A stretch of 64,000 bases of DNA, taken from the NCBI RefSeq assembly GCF_024666595.1, contig NZ_CP088296.1, positions 2,594,501 to 2,658,500 of the forward strand. Direction: 5' to 3'. The position numbers and the translations under genes are program-made. Within the stretch, counting starts at the first letter, position 1. Every line of letters begins with the position of its first letter. Below are positions 18,116 through 29,820 of this stretch, piece after piece. Under the pieces are notes generated by a model. The model was not told where the DNA came from. It did no database searches and saw nothing but the letters and a program-made list of their open reading frames with translations. Source of the DNA: Sphingomonas sp. J315 (GTDB taxonomy: Bacteria > Pseudomonadota > Alphaproteobacteria > Sphingomonadales > Sphingomonadaceae).

Positions 18116-20211
18116 TTATGCCAGCTTGGCCAGCAGGGCCTCCGCCGCGCCCTTGTCGGTGAAGCCAGGGATTGCCAGCACGGCGCGGGTTTCGGCGACG
18201 GCTTCGGCGCTACGGCCGGCGTCGGCATAAGCCTGTGCCAGCTGCCAGCGGAGCATCGGGTGACGCGGGGCGAGGGTCACGGCCTTGCGCAGCAGCTCGA
18301 TGCCGCCCGCATGATCGCCACCCTGTGCCAGCGCCCAGCCCATCGCGCCGGCAACCGCCGGGTTGGTGGGGGCGATGATATACGCCGCCTCGGCATAGCG
18401 TGCGGCGCGGTCGGGCTCGCCGGCACCGGCATAGGCGAAGGCGAGTTCGGCGAGCAAAGCCGCGTCGCGATTGCCGATGCGCAGGCGGATCGCTTCGAGC
18501 AGAATCGATCGCCGCGTCGAAATCGCCGGCCGCAGCCTGCCAATGCGCGGACAGGCGCAGCGCGGACAGGTTGAACGGGTTTTGCGAGAGGAACAGCGCC
18601 AATGTGGTCGAGGCGGTCTGGCGCTGGCCCGAGCGGTCGAGCGCCTCGACCAGGCGCAGCATCGCGGGCTCGTCGAAGCGGATGCCGGCGGCGGTCTTGT
18701 ACCACGCCACCGCGTCACCGGGACGCTTGAGCAGCATCAGCACGTCGCCGACCAGGCTGGCCGATGCCGGCGCGCCGGGGTTGCGGCGCGCCACGGCTTC
18801 GGCGCGGGTCAGGGCTTCGGACCCGCGACCGCCCTCGATCAGGCCGCGCAGCAGCGGGATCAGCGTCTTGGGATCGTCGCCGCCCGCCTTGCCCGCCGCA
18901 GCGGCAAGGATCGGGAGCGAATCGTCCGAGCTGAACCAGTCGGGATTGTCCCGGACGGGGAGCGCGGCGCGGTCGAAATAGCGTGCCGCCTCGGCCCGCT
19001 CGCCGATCCGCTCATAGCCGCGCGCGACGAGGGTGAGGGCGTAGGTGTCGGCGTCGCCGCGTGCGACGACCGGGCGCAGCACGTCGATGCCGTTCTTCGA
19101 CGCGTCGGCGCGGAGCAGCGCGGCGGCGAGCAATTTGCGCGCATTGATGTTCATCGGCTGGAGGGTGATCAGCGTGCGCAATTTTTCGATCGCGCGGGCA
19201 TAGGCACCTTCCTCGAGATCGAGCGCGCCGCCGAGCAACAGCCCGCCGGGAAGCTGGCCGACACCGCCGCCGGCGCGGGTCAGCAGCTGGCGGGCAAGGT
19301 CGAAGCGCTGCGCACGCGCGGCGAGCACGGCCTGAAGGTAGAGCGCCTGCGGGCTGCGCGGGCGAACCTCCATCGCGCGGCGGGTGAGGTCGAGCATTGC
19401 GCGGGTCTGGCCCGCATCGCCGAGCGTCGCGGCGTACTGGATCAGCGTCGCGTGGCGATAGGGGTCGCGCTGCAACGCCCGGTCGAACCAGGGAAGCGAC
19501 GCGACCAATCCATATTGCGTGCGCACCAGCTCGCCGCGCAGCAGCAGCGCGTCGGTATTGCCCTTGTCGAGATCGACCGCCTTGGCGCTCGCCTCGATCG
19601 CGCCGACCACGTCGCCGGCGTTGAAGCGGAAGCGGCCGAGTTCGGTCCAGGCGTCGGCGCTTTGCGGGGCGAGGGTGACGGCTGCGAGCGCCGCCTCCTG
19701 CGCGGCTGCAAGGTTGCCGCCCGCGACATAGGCGCGGGTCTGGACGCGCAGGGCGTAGAGGCGGTCGGCATCCGGCGCCTTGCGGCTTTCGACCAGCGCG
19801 CGGCGCGGGTCGCCCTGCAACAGGATCGCGTGCGCCATCAGCGCATGGGTGCGCGCCGGGGCGATGCCGCTGTCGAGCGCGCGGCGGAGCGCGGCTTCGG
19901 CGGCGACGCCTTCGTCGAGCGCGAGATTGGCGCGGGCGAGCGCGAGATGCGCCTCGCCCCATGCCGGGTCGGCGCGGACCGCGCTGAACGCCTGGCTGCG
20001 CGCGGCGGAGGCGTTGCTGGCTTTCAGATAGGCTTCGCTGCGCGCCAGCGCCTCGCGCGCGGCGGCGGGATCGGGGCCGCCGGTGACGACCGACTTGAAC
20101 GCGAAGAGCGCGACCGCGAACGCGCCGAGGCACAGGCCGAACACGACCAGACGGCGCAGCGTGACGCCGCGCCGCGCGCGCACTTCGCCCGAACGGCGGC
20201 GACGGCGGGGT

Positions 20212-20228
<17 letters not shown>
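18116..20228 (-). CDS. prsT: TPR-repeat protein, PrsT-like (frame disrupted)
   Basis: About 700 residues of tandem tetratricopeptide repeats behind an Arg-rich N-terminus and one membrane helix ([18 protein letters not shown]), so anchored and facing the periplasm. It follows prsR with a 17-base overlap and fits the PEP-CTERM TPR protein PrsT, though a firm subfamily match was not possible. Near 18501-18506 the frame shifts by one base: removing one T of the TT (plus-strand 18503-18504) joins GDFDAAID to [13 protein letters not shown] and gives a continuous TPR protein ending ALLAKLA. Probably a sequencing insertion. Confidence 0.75.
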
Positions 20229-21568
<1,340 letters not shown>

Positions 21569-21572
<4 letters not shown>

Positions 21573-23605
21573 GCGGCGTTTCCAAGTGCGTTGGTGTCGG
21601 CGCGCGCGGCGCGCAGGGTGACGCGGAAGCGGCTGCCACGCCCCTCCGCGCTCGATACGTCGATCCGTCCGCCCATATCCTCGGCCAGCTTGCGCGCCTC
21701 GAACGCGCCGATGCCGAACCCGCCGGGCTTGGACGAGACGAAGGGACGGAACAGCTTTTCGCGGATGAAGGCGGGCGACATGCCGCAGCCGCGGTCGATC
21801 ACGTCGATCGCGACGGCATCCCCCAGCTCGACGATGGCCAGAGTGACGCGCGCGTCCGGCTCGCTGGCGTCGATCGCGTTCTGGACAAGGTGGCCGATCA
21901 GGGTTTCGAGCCGCGTCGGATCGGCGATGGCGATCGGATCGCCCTTGCTGACCACTTCGATCGGATGAGTCGCTTCCCGGCTGCGCGCGATGCGGCGCAG
22001 GAGCGGGGTCAGCGGCATCGCGACGGGCGGATCGGTGCGCGCACGATGATGCTGCGACAGGCGCGCGAGCAGGTCGTTCATCCGCCCCGCCGAATCCTGA
22101 AGCGTCGCGACCATATCTGCGCGAAAATCGGGATTGTCGGCATGGCGTTCGGCGTTGCGCGCAACCAGCGTCAGCTGGCTCACCAGATTCTTGATGTCGT
22201 GCATGATGAACGCGAAGCGGCGGTTGAATTCGTCGAACCGTTCGGCTTCGGCGAGCGCCTCCTGCGCACGTTCCTCGGCGATATGGCTCGCGACCTGACG
22301 GCCGGCGGCCTTGAGCAGGTCGAAATCCTCCCAGTCGAGTGCGCGCGGTACCGGCGGGCGGGCGAGCACGATCGCGCCGGCAAGCCGTTGCTGATGCGGC
22401 AGCGGCACCACGACCCATGCCTGATCCCATGCACGGATCGACGGCGGCACCGCGTCCGCACCCGCGCCGGTGTCGAGTTCGACCACAAGCGAGGGATCGA
22501 CGCGGTCGAGCTGCCAGCTCTCGCCATAGCCAGTCGGCAGATCGGCGCGCGCGACATTCCATCCCGCGCCGACCGTCAGGTTGTCGCCCTGCGGCAGCAG
22601 CAGCACTCCGGCCGGAGAGTCGGTGAGATCGGCGAGTGCCTTGACGATTCGTTCGTCGAGCGAGGCGGCACCCTCGGGCTCGCCCAGCGTTTCGGTGAAG
22701 CGCATCCATTCTGCGCGATAATCGTAGCGGTGGCGGAAGAAGTGCTTGGCGAGCTTGACCTTGATCCAGGCGCGCAGCCACGAGCTGGACACCAACGTCA
22801 GGATCGCGGCGGTCGATCCGAAGACGAAGGCGGTCTGGAGCAGACGCGCGTTGGGACCTCCGATCGCGGCCAGCGCACTGGTGGCTGCGGCTAGCAACGC
22901 GACATAGACCCCGATCGCGACCAGAGTGAGCGCCTGATAGACCATTGTCCGCGACATCTGCACCGGCCGTTCGCCGCGGTGCTGGAGGCCGGAAGCGATG
23001 GCCATCGCGATCAGCGCCATCGCAAAGCCGCGCACTGCGACCAGCTGGAGCGGCCAGCGTTCGACCAGCCATGCGACGGCGAGCAGATTGATGTCCACCA
23101 GCCACATCGCGCCGAGCGCGAGGATCACCGGTCGTACCGCATGGCTCTGGCGCGGGGCGAGTGCGCTGTGCAGCCCCTGAACCAGCAGCAGCGCGGCGAC
23201 CGTCGCCAGCATCTTGAGCAGCAGCGCGGCGTCGAGCACGGGGCGCGGCAGGTTGCTGGCGGCGCTGGTCAGCACGTCGAGCGTTGCGGCCATGACGATC
23301 ACCACCGCGACCACGCCGAAGACCGTGCCGATCGCGGCGGGCGGGCGGTCGATCGCGCCGCTGCGGTAGAGCGCGACCATGAAGCCGAACCAGGCGAGAT
23401 TGCGCGCTGCTGCGGCGATCTGGGTCACGAGGTCGCCTTCGCCGATCCCCGCTACCGCCAGCGCCCAGAGCGCGGTTACCGCGAGAGCCGAGACCAGCGG
23501 CACGCGCGGCATCGCCGCCCCGTCGCTGCGCAACGCCCACAGGCCGATCGCGCCGAACAACAGGGCGGCGAGCGCGTGGCCCCACAGGATCAGCGTCGCG
23601 AGCAT
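21569..23605 (-). CDS. prsK: XrtA/PEP-CTERM system histidine kinase PrsK
   Basis: 678-residue sensor kinase. The N-terminal third is a block of about eight to ten membrane helices, followed by a GAF-like domain and a kinase core with His in FIMHDIKNLVSQ, then ATPase motifs (NAIDAS, DRGCGMSP, GFGIGAFEARKLAEDMGG). This architecture and its position between the TIGR03013 glycosyltransferase (5 bases away) and prsR (4-base overlap) identify PrsK. The likely partner is PrsR. Confidence 0.9.
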
Positions 23606-23609
23606 GAAG

Positions 23610-24998
23610 TTACCGCGCTCCGTCCGGGAACAGCACCACCCGGATCGTCTGGAGCAGGATCAGCAGGTCGAGGAAGGGCGAATAATTCTTTGCGTAGTAG
23701 AGGTCGTACTCCAGCTTCTGCCGGCTGTCCTCGATCGACGCACCATAGGGATAGTTGATCTGCGCCCAGCCGGTGATGCCCGGCTTTACCATGTGGCGCT
23801 CGGCATAATAGGGCAGCTGCTGCTCAAGATCCTCGACGAACTGGGGCCGTTCGGGGCGCGGGCCGACAAAGCTCATCTCGCCCTTCAGTACGCTCCAGCA
23901 TTGCGGCAATTCGTCGATCCGCACCTTGCGAATGAAGCGACCGACCCGGGTGATGCGCGGATCGTCCTTTTCGGCCCAGATCGCCTTGCCCGCGATCTCG
24001 GCATCCTGTCGCATCGAGCGGAGCTTGATGATGTCGAAACCCTGACCGTACAGACCGACGCGGCGTTGGCGGTAGAAGGCGGGGCCCTTGCTTTCCAGCT
24101 TCACCGCGAGCGCGCCGAGCAGGATCAGCGGGAGCGACAGCGCGAGCAGGATCAGGCTGGCCGCAATATCGAACAGCCGCTTGAACATGCTCGACAGCAT
24201 CCGCCCTGATGAGAATCCGTCGGAGAAGATCAGCCAGCTGGGGTTGACCGATTGCAGGTCGACGCGGCCCGTTTCGCGTTCGAGGAAGGTCGAGATTTCG
24301 TTGACGTGGACGCCGGTGGTCTTGATCCGCAGCAAATCCTTGAGCGGGAGCGCGTTGCGGCGTTCTTCGAGTGCCAGCACCACCTCGCTTGCGTTGAGCA
24401 GCACGACATGGTCGGCGAGATTATAGATTGCATCACGCGCGATCGCTTCCGGGATCACGCGGTTGGCCTCGCTCATCGACACATAGCCGACGACGACGAA
24501 GCCCGATCCGGGCTTTTTGGAGAGCTGCTTCAAGCGCTCCGCGCGCGCGCCTGCGCCCAGCACCACGACCCGGCGCTTGAACACCTGGCTGCCCAGAGTC
24601 TTGCCGAGCAGGATGCGCAGCGCGAACAAGGCCACGAACGACGCCAGCATCGCGTACAGCAGGTTCGAGCGCCAGAAGGTCAGCGAGGGGACGAGGAAGA
24701 AGATCACCGACAAGAAGATCGTGCCGAGCGATATCGCGACCAGCAGCCGTGCGGTCGCGACCCGGTTCGATTGGAGCGCGTCGGCCCCATATACCCCGAC
24801 GGCGATCATCGCGAGCTCGAGGCTGGCGACGAAGCTGAGCATTTGCGGGATGCGGGTGACGATCGGATCGACGTCCATCCCGATCTGCTGCGCGCGATAG
24901 AGCCAGCCGAACTCCGCCGCTGCGAACAGCAGAATGAGGTCGAACAGCGCCAGCAAGAGCACCGCATTCGGGATATAATGTTTGAACAGGCGGATCAT
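23610..24998 (-). CDS. TIGR03013-type XrtA-system sugar transferase
   Basis: 462-residue polyprenyl-phosphate sugar phosphotransferase that begins polysaccharide repeat-unit assembly on the inner membrane. Several N-terminal helices and a CoA-binding-like domain (VVVLGAGARAERLKQL) precede the catalytic WbaP/PssY-like domain: KRLFDIAASLILLALSLPLI, then GPAFYRQRRVGLYG, KLRSMRQDAE, KVRIDELPQCWSVLKGEMSFVGPRPERP and KPGITGWAQI. First gene of the glycosyltransferase-prsK-prsR-prsT operon. It is divergent from manC across 170 bases that must hold both promoters. Confidence 0.92.
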   Translation of the reverse strand: MIRLFKHYIPNAVLLLALFDLILLFAAAEFGWLYRAQQIGMDVDPIVTRIPQMLSFVASLELAMIAVGVYGADALQSNRVATARLLVAISLGTIFLSVIFFLVPSLTFWRSNLLYAMLASFVALFALRILLGKTLGSQVFKRRVVVLGAGARAERLKQLSKKPGSGFVVVGYVSMSEANRVIPEAIARDAIYNLADHVVLLNASEVVLALEERRNALPLKDLLRIKTTGVHVNEISTFLERETGRVDLQSVNPSWLIFSDGFSSGRMLSSMFKRLFDIAASLILLALSLPLILLGALAVKLESKGPAFYRQRRVGLYGQGFDIIKLRSMRQDAEIAGKAIWAEKDDPRITRVGRFIRKVRIDELPQCWSVLKGEMSFVGPRPERPQFVEDLEQQLPYYAERHMVKPGITGWAQINYPYGASIEDSRQKLEYDLYYAKNYSPFLDLLILLQTIRVVLFPDGAR

Positions 24999-25168
24999 GG
25001 TGGCCCAACCCTAATGCGCGAGTGTAAACAAATCCGACACTAGACCCGCATGTCGGCGAAATTGACGAAGAAATGCTGAACGGCGGAAACTGCTGTTCAC
25101 ATAAGTGTTTGGTTGGGGCGGCGCGTGCCGCCTATGGGTCGATGGCGGCGGGTTCGGAAAGGCAGTCA

Positions 25169-26221
25169 ATGAGCGAGATCGAAGCGATCGTTCCGGTGAT
25201 CCTGTCGGGCGGATCGGGTACCCGGCTGTGGCCGATGTCGCGGCCCGAACGGCCCAAGCAGATGCTGGCGCTGACCGCCGATGAGACGATGCTCCAGCTC
25301 ACCGCGCGGCGCGCGCCGACTGAGGCGGGGTTCGCAGCGCCGGTGGTGGTTGCCAACGCGCTGCATGCCGAGATGATCGAGCAGCAACTGGGCGGGATCG
25401 AAGCTATTCAGGCAATGATCCTGGAGCCGATGGGTCGCAATACCGCGCCCGCGATCGCGCTTGCTGCGCTGGCGGTCGGCGGGTCCTCGCCATTGCTGGT
25501 GATGCCGTCGGACCATGTCATTGCCGACATTCCGGCATTCCATGCGGCGATCGAGACCGCGCTTCCGGCTGTGCGCGACGGGTGGATGGCGACGTTCGGA
25601 ATCAGCCCCGACCATCCCGAGACCGGCTATGGCTATATCCGAGGCGGCGAGGCCATCGGCGACGGGATCCATCGCGTGCAACGCTTTGTCGAGAAACCGG
25701 CGCTCGAAGCGGCGGAGGCGATGGTCGCGAGTGGCGACTATTTCTGGAATGGGGGTATCTTCCTGTTCCGCGCGGACGTGTTCCTCGATGCGCTGGCGCA
25801 GTTCGCGCCGGAGATGCTGGCAGCGTCGCAGGCGGCGATGGACCGCGCGGTGCGGGACGGGAACCGCATCCTTCCCGACGCAGTGGAATTCGCCAAATCG
25901 CCGTCGAATTCGGTCGACTATGCGGTGATGGAGAAGGCGTCCCGGGTCGCGGTCGTGCCGGTGCGGATGGGCTGGTCCGATGTCGGTAGCTGGGATGCGC
26001 TCCACGCAATCAGTGCCTGTGACGCCAGCAACAATGCGTGTCGCGGCGATGTGGTGGCGATCGACACCGCCAATTGTCTGGTCCGCGCCGGCGAGGGCAA
26101 GAAGGTGGCGCTGGTCGGTGTGTCGGACCTGATCGTGGTGGTCGATGGCGACGATGTGCTGATCCTGCCGCGCGGGCGCAGCCAAGAGGTGAAGCACGTG
26201 CTGGCGGCGATGAAGGACTGA
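25169..26221 (+). CDS. manC: Mannose-1-phosphate guanylyltransferase
   Basis: Makes GDP-mannose from mannose-1-phosphate and GTP. The nucleotidyltransferase signature LSGGSGTRLWPMSRPERPKQML starts at about residue 12, and later PSDHVI, GYGYIRGGE, FVEKP and WNGGIFLF complete the active site. It is a 350-residue single-function form without the C-terminal isomerase domain. ATG 25169 has GGAAAGG six bases upstream; longer in-frame starts reach into the divergent promoter region. The position beside the TIGR03013 operon points to surface polysaccharide supply. Confidence 0.93.
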   Translation: MSEIEAIVPVILSGGSGTRLWPMSRPERPKQMLALTADETMLQLTARRAPTEAGFAAPVVVANALHAEMIEQQLGGIEAIQAMILEPMGRNTAPAIALAALAVGGSSPLLVMPSDHVIADIPAFHAAIETALPAVRDGWMATFGISPDHPETGYGYIRGGEAIGDGIHRVQRFVEKPALEAAEAMVASGDYFWNGGIFLFRADVFLDALAQFAPEMLAASQAAMDRAVRDGNRILPDAVEFAKSPSNSVDYAVMEKASRVAVVPVRMGWSDVGSWDALHAISACDASNNACRGDVVAIDTANCLVRAGEGKKVALVGVSDLIVVVDGDDVLILPRGRSQEVKHVLAAMKD

Positions 26222-26256
26222 CCTTTGAGTCGGATTCAGCGCTGCTGAAACAAACT

Positions 26257-27861
26257 CTAGCGCTTTGGTTCGAACACGATCGTGACCCCGTCGAGCGGGC
26301 GTGCCTGGAGCATCAGCGGCGGTGGCACCCGCTCGCCGTCGATCAGGATGTAGAGGCGGCCGGGAACGACCTCTCCGGCACGGAAGCGGGCTGATTCTGC
26401 CTCTTGTCGTGCCGCGCTGGCGTGGGAGACGCGCGCGACATAGACGCTGCGTACCGGCACCCCGGCCTTTGCCGCGCGCCAGGCGATCTCCTGAAAATGG
26501 CCGAGTCCCTTGGTCACGTCGCCGGGGACGAAGGCGATGTCGTCGGCCTGGGCGATGATGCGGTCCCATTCGGGCGAAGCGGTGCGGATATAGAGTGGCG
26601 CGCGGCGCGCCTCTGCAGACTGCGCGCGGATCGCGACGGCCATCGGGGCGAGATCGGCGACCTGAATGACTGTAGCGGCGATCAGCGCGAGCCGCGCGGT
26701 ACGCTCGGGCAGGCGATACAGGATCCGCAGCGCGACGAAGATCAGCACATAGGCGACCGGCCAGAACAGCCGCCCTGACGCGCGCACCGCGTCGAGCGCG
26801 TTGGCAATGTCGGCTTGCAGATGGAGTCTCGGAAGCGCGTATCCCGCGATATCGGGATAGGTGCTGATTGCCAGCAGGGTAAGCGCGACCAGCGCCGGGA
26901 TCAGCCAGCGATAGCGCGTGAGGCTCTCTGTGGCATCTGGTCCGGGGCGGGGGAGGCGACGCGCGAGCAACGCAGCGGCGGGGAGGAGGATCAGGAGGCC
27001 GAGGCCGAGATACTGAAACCCCTCAAACGCGCGTCCGGGCCGCTGCTCGATCGCGGGGAGGAACGTCGAATAGGTCTCGACGGCCGGGTTCCACAATGCA
27101 TCGAGCGGCATCGCGAAGGCACCGTAATTCCCCGAGGCCTGAAAGTCGCCGAACACGCCGAGGGTCCAGGCGATCGCGAGCACCATCGCGACCATGGCGG
27201 CCCCCTCGCCGATCAGCCGCGGCGCGGCGCTGCGATCCCTGCCCAGCCGCTCGAGCATCGCGCTTGCCCAGATCGCGGCGACCATGACTAGCAGATAGCT
27301 GTGAACGAAGGTGGTGAGTGCGATCAGCACCGCCCATCCGCGATTGGATGCCGAGCGCTGGGGATCGTCGAACCGCCAGAGCGCCCACAGGATCAGCCAA
27401 TGCGCCATGAGGTTCACATGGATGACGCGATTGAACAAACTCGGGAGCGCCGCGAGCAACAGCACGCCGCACCACAGGGCGACCGGGCCGGGCGCATAGC
27501 GGCGGAGCAGCAACCACGCGAAGAAGACCTGGAGGAACATGCAGGCGAGCAGCCACCATCCGATCAGCTGCGCATCGGCGGGCAGCGCCCATTTCAGCAG
27601 AAACCCGATCGCCGAAAGCAACGGGTTGCTGTCGGTGAACAGCAACGGCGTCCCTTCCGGCGCGCCGAGCAGGGTGGTGCGCAGGAAGCCGGGCGCGGGA
27701 TCGTGGAGCCAGGCATGGAGCCCCAGCGCATTCTCGCCATTGTCGGTGCCGCGCAGCAGCCAGCCGACATTGGCGATGTCGAGGATCTGCCAGTGGAAGA
27801 AGATCCCGAACAGCGCGATCGGCAGCAGGATCAGCGGAAGGCGATGGTCGGCGGCGCGCAT
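26257..27861 (-). CDS. DUF6311-type multi-spanning membrane protein
   Basis: 534-residue inner-membrane protein with about ten hydrophobic segments, then a soluble C-terminal domain of roughly 130 residues. The loop text NGENALGLHAWLHD and LLFTDSNPLLSAIGFLLKW near the N-terminus matches the GT-C-like DUF6311 family found in sphingomonads, so lipid-linked sugar transfer is possible but unproven. It is followed within about 40 bases upstream by the GNAT gene on the same strand. Confidence 0.8.
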   Translation of the reverse strand: MRAADHRLPLILLPIALFGIFFHWQILDIANVGWLLRGTDNGENALGLHAWLHDPAPGFLRTTLLGAPEGTPLLFTDSNPLLSAIGFLLKWALPADAQLIGWWLLACMFLQVFFAWLLLRRYAPGPVALWCGVLLLAALPSLFNRVIHVNLMAHWLILWALWRFDDPQRSASNRGWAVLIALTTFVHSYLLVMVAAIWASAMLERLGRDRSAAPRLIGEGAAMVAMVLAIAWTLGVFGDFQASGNYGAFAMPLDALWNPAVETYSTFLPAIEQRPGRAFEGFQYLGLGLLILLPAAALLARRLPRPGPDATESLTRYRWLIPALVALTLLAISTYPDIAGYALPRLHLQADIANALDAVRASGRLFWPVAYVLIFVALRILYRLPERTARLALIAATVIQVADLAPMAVAIRAQSAEARRAPLYIRTASPEWDRIIAQADDIAFVPGDVTKGLGHFQEIAWRAAKAGVPVRSVYVARVSHASAARQEAESARFRAGEVVPGRLYILIDGERVPPPLMLQARPLDGVTIVFEPKR

Positions 27862-27901
27862 ATCGCGGCTTTAGGGTGCACCGTCCGGTCGCACCAGTAT
27901 G

Positions 27902-28963
27902 TCAGCGACCGAAGCGACGCAGCAGCGTCTGGGCGCCCGTCAACGCTGCCGCCGACAGCCCGCTCAGGCTGCGCGGGTTGAACAGCCGCAGTCGGTATCG
28001 CGCACGGCGTTCATCCATCCATTCGGCCTTATAGCCCTCGTCGCCATTGCCATAGTCGATCAGGTCGGGGCGGTCGTGGTTCAGGACGTGGCGGAACATT
28101 GCATGGGACAGCAGGGTGCCGGGCGAATGGGCGCGTTCACTCTCCAGATGTGCAAGCTTGTGAATGGTCGCAACGCCATTTTCGACCGTCCAGAATTGGG
28201 CGGCGACCGGCTGGCCGTCGCGCAGCGCAATGCCGAGTCGCAACGTGCCCGCCGCGCCCTCCTGTTCGGCAAAGGCGCGGACAAAGGCGGGCGAGCCCTC
28301 GTTCGGTTTCCAGCTTCCGGCATAGACCGCCTCATAGGCCGCCCACGCCTCGGCATCGAAGCCGTCGAAGATCATCGTCTCGACGGGGCTGTTCCTGGCA
28401 CGACGGCGGACGGTGTTGCGCAGCTTCGAGCCGCGACGTGCCCAATAGGCGTCGAAATCAAGCCCCCCGGTATGGGCGACCCAGTGTGCCGCCTCGACCC
28501 GGTCGATTGCGACCCAGCCGGCGCTGCGGAACGCGGCCTGCAACTGCGCCGCGACATCGGGTTCCAGCGGCCACAGCGTCAGCGCGCCGAAGCGCCTGGC
28601 GACTTCACCGACCAGCGCGGCGAGCAGCGTCGCGCGGACCCCCGCCGGACAGCCCGGGGTCGCGATGGGTGCGAAGGCGAGTGTGTACCAACTGGCAAAG
28701 CCGCGCGCCCGGCCCGTGCCGATATCCCGCAGCGGGAGCCACAGCGCATGCGGTCCCTGCCGCGCTGACGCGACGGCGAGCGGCGCGTCGGGCCAGAGGT
28801 GCCGGGCGGTCAGCGCCAGCCAGTCGATCCGATCATATTGGCCGCACTGAAACGGGCGGTCGAGCATTCCCGCCGCATCGATGCGCAGTGCGTCAAGCGA
28901 GTCGAGGATGCGTGCCTCAACCCGCGCCGATGCGGCCTCGATCAGCGGGAAATGCGCGGTCAT
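27902..28963 (-). CDS. GNAT/FemAB-like acyltransferase (BioF2-like)
   Basis: 353-residue protein resembling the GNAT acetyltransferase-like (BioF2/FemAB) family: SKLRNTVRRRARNSPVETMIFDG and, near the C-terminus, HKLAHLESERAHSPGTLLSHAMFRHV and DRPDLIDYGNGDEGYKAEW. The last matches the family's usual acyl-acceptor region. Start ATG 28963 overlaps the stop of the cupin-like gene (ATGA). The acceptor is unknown; envelope glycan or lipid is inferred from context. Confidence 0.82.
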   Translation of the reverse strand: MTAHFPLIEAASARVEARILDSLDALRIDAAGMLDRPFQCGQYDRIDWLALTARHLWPDAPLAVASARQGPHALWLPLRDIGTGRARGFASWYTLAFAPIATPGCPAGVRATLLAALVGEVARRFGALTLWPLEPDVAAQLQAAFRSAGWVAIDRVEAAHWVAHTGGLDFDAYWARRGSKLRNTVRRRARNSPVETMIFDGFDAEAWAAYEAVYAGSWKPNEGSPAFVRAFAEQEGAAGTLRLGIALRDGQPVAAQFWTVENGVATIHKLAHLESERAHSPGTLLSHAMFRHVLNHDRPDLIDYGNGDEGYKAEWMDERRARYRLRLFNPRSLSGLSAAALTGAQTLLRRFGR

Positions 28964-29820
28964 TCGGCGTGGCCCGTCATGCGTCGCGCCTTCTGGATGC
29001 CGCGCCAGGCGACCGACTTGAGATGGTTCTGGCTCGGAAAACGTGCGGGCATTGCCGGGTCGAGCCCAGCCTTGCGCAGCAGGCGGTTTAGTGCATGCGC
29101 GTCCGCCTCGCGATAGCTCCATTCGGAGCGCCAGGTGACCGACAGCGAGATCGACATCGCGTCGCCATTCTGCACCCAGTGCGGTGCCTTGACCGGCACG
29201 TACAGCGCATCGCCCGGCGTCAGGCGCAGTGGCGTGCCCTTGGCGGCGAAGCTGTCGCGGAACGGCAGGTTGCGATGTCCGCCCTCATGGAACGCCTCCT
29301 GCAGCGCGCCGGGCACCAGTTCAGGATCTGCGGCCGGGAAGACGGTCATCACCTTCTCCCCGCGCAGCTGCATCAGGATGTTGTGCTCCGGGTCGATATG
29401 GAAGGGTGTGACCGCGCCGGGCGAGGAGACGAAGATGAACGCCTCGCGCTTGAGCATCGCGCCGGTGCTGCGCGCGACCAGCGGCTCGATTTCGTCTAGG
29501 ACGGTGTCGAGCAGGTTGCGGTAGAGCGGGTCCTGATCGACGAATTTCAGCACCATCCATGAGCCATTTTCCTCGATCGAGCGGATCGACTCCTCGACCG
29601 ACAGCCCGTTGGACTTGAGGTCGGACGGGTCGATCCCGACCGGAATGTTGGCGAGATTCTGTTCGACATCGACCGGGCGGATGCGCTGCGACAGCGCGAC
29701 CAGCGCATCGAGTTCGAACAACTCGTGACCGCACAGCTGATGGCCGAACACGCCCGACCGCTCGGGATAGAGGGCGGAAAAGGCGGAGCGCGCTTCGGCG
29801 TCGAAGATCGGGGTCGTCAT
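28960..29820 (-). CDS. Cupin-like (JmjC-type) domain protein
   Basis: 286-residue protein of the cupin-8/JmjC-like class. The metal-binding signature is TPFHIDPEHNILMQLRGEKVMTVFP (His-x-Asp), with RLTPGDALYVPVKAPHWVQNGD supplying the second His. This set of ligands fits an Fe(II)/2-oxoglutarate oxygenase; the substrate is unknown. Both ends overlap neighbours by ATGA, linking it with the two GNAT genes. The combination suggests a modification step on a shared substrate. Confidence 0.82.
   Translation of the reverse strand: MTTPIFDAEARSAFSALYPERSGVFGHQLCGHELFELDALVALSQRIRPVDVEQNLANIPVGIDPSDLKSNGLSVEESIRSIEENGSWMVLKFVDQDPLYRNLLDTVLDEIEPLVARSTGAMLKREAFIFVSSPGAVTPFHIDPEHNILMQLRGEKVMTVFPAADPELVPGALQEAFHEGGHRNLPFRDSFAAKGTPLRLTPGDALYVPVKAPHWVQNGDAMSISLSVTWRSEWSYREADAHALNRLLRKAGLDPAMPARFPSQNHLKSVAWRGIQKARRMTGHAE

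Noticed and set aside
24999..25168. Candidate sigma-70 or sigma-54 promoters between the glycosyltransferase and manC
   Set aside because: No pair of boxes at the right spacing stood out; only the divergent arrangement argues for promoters.
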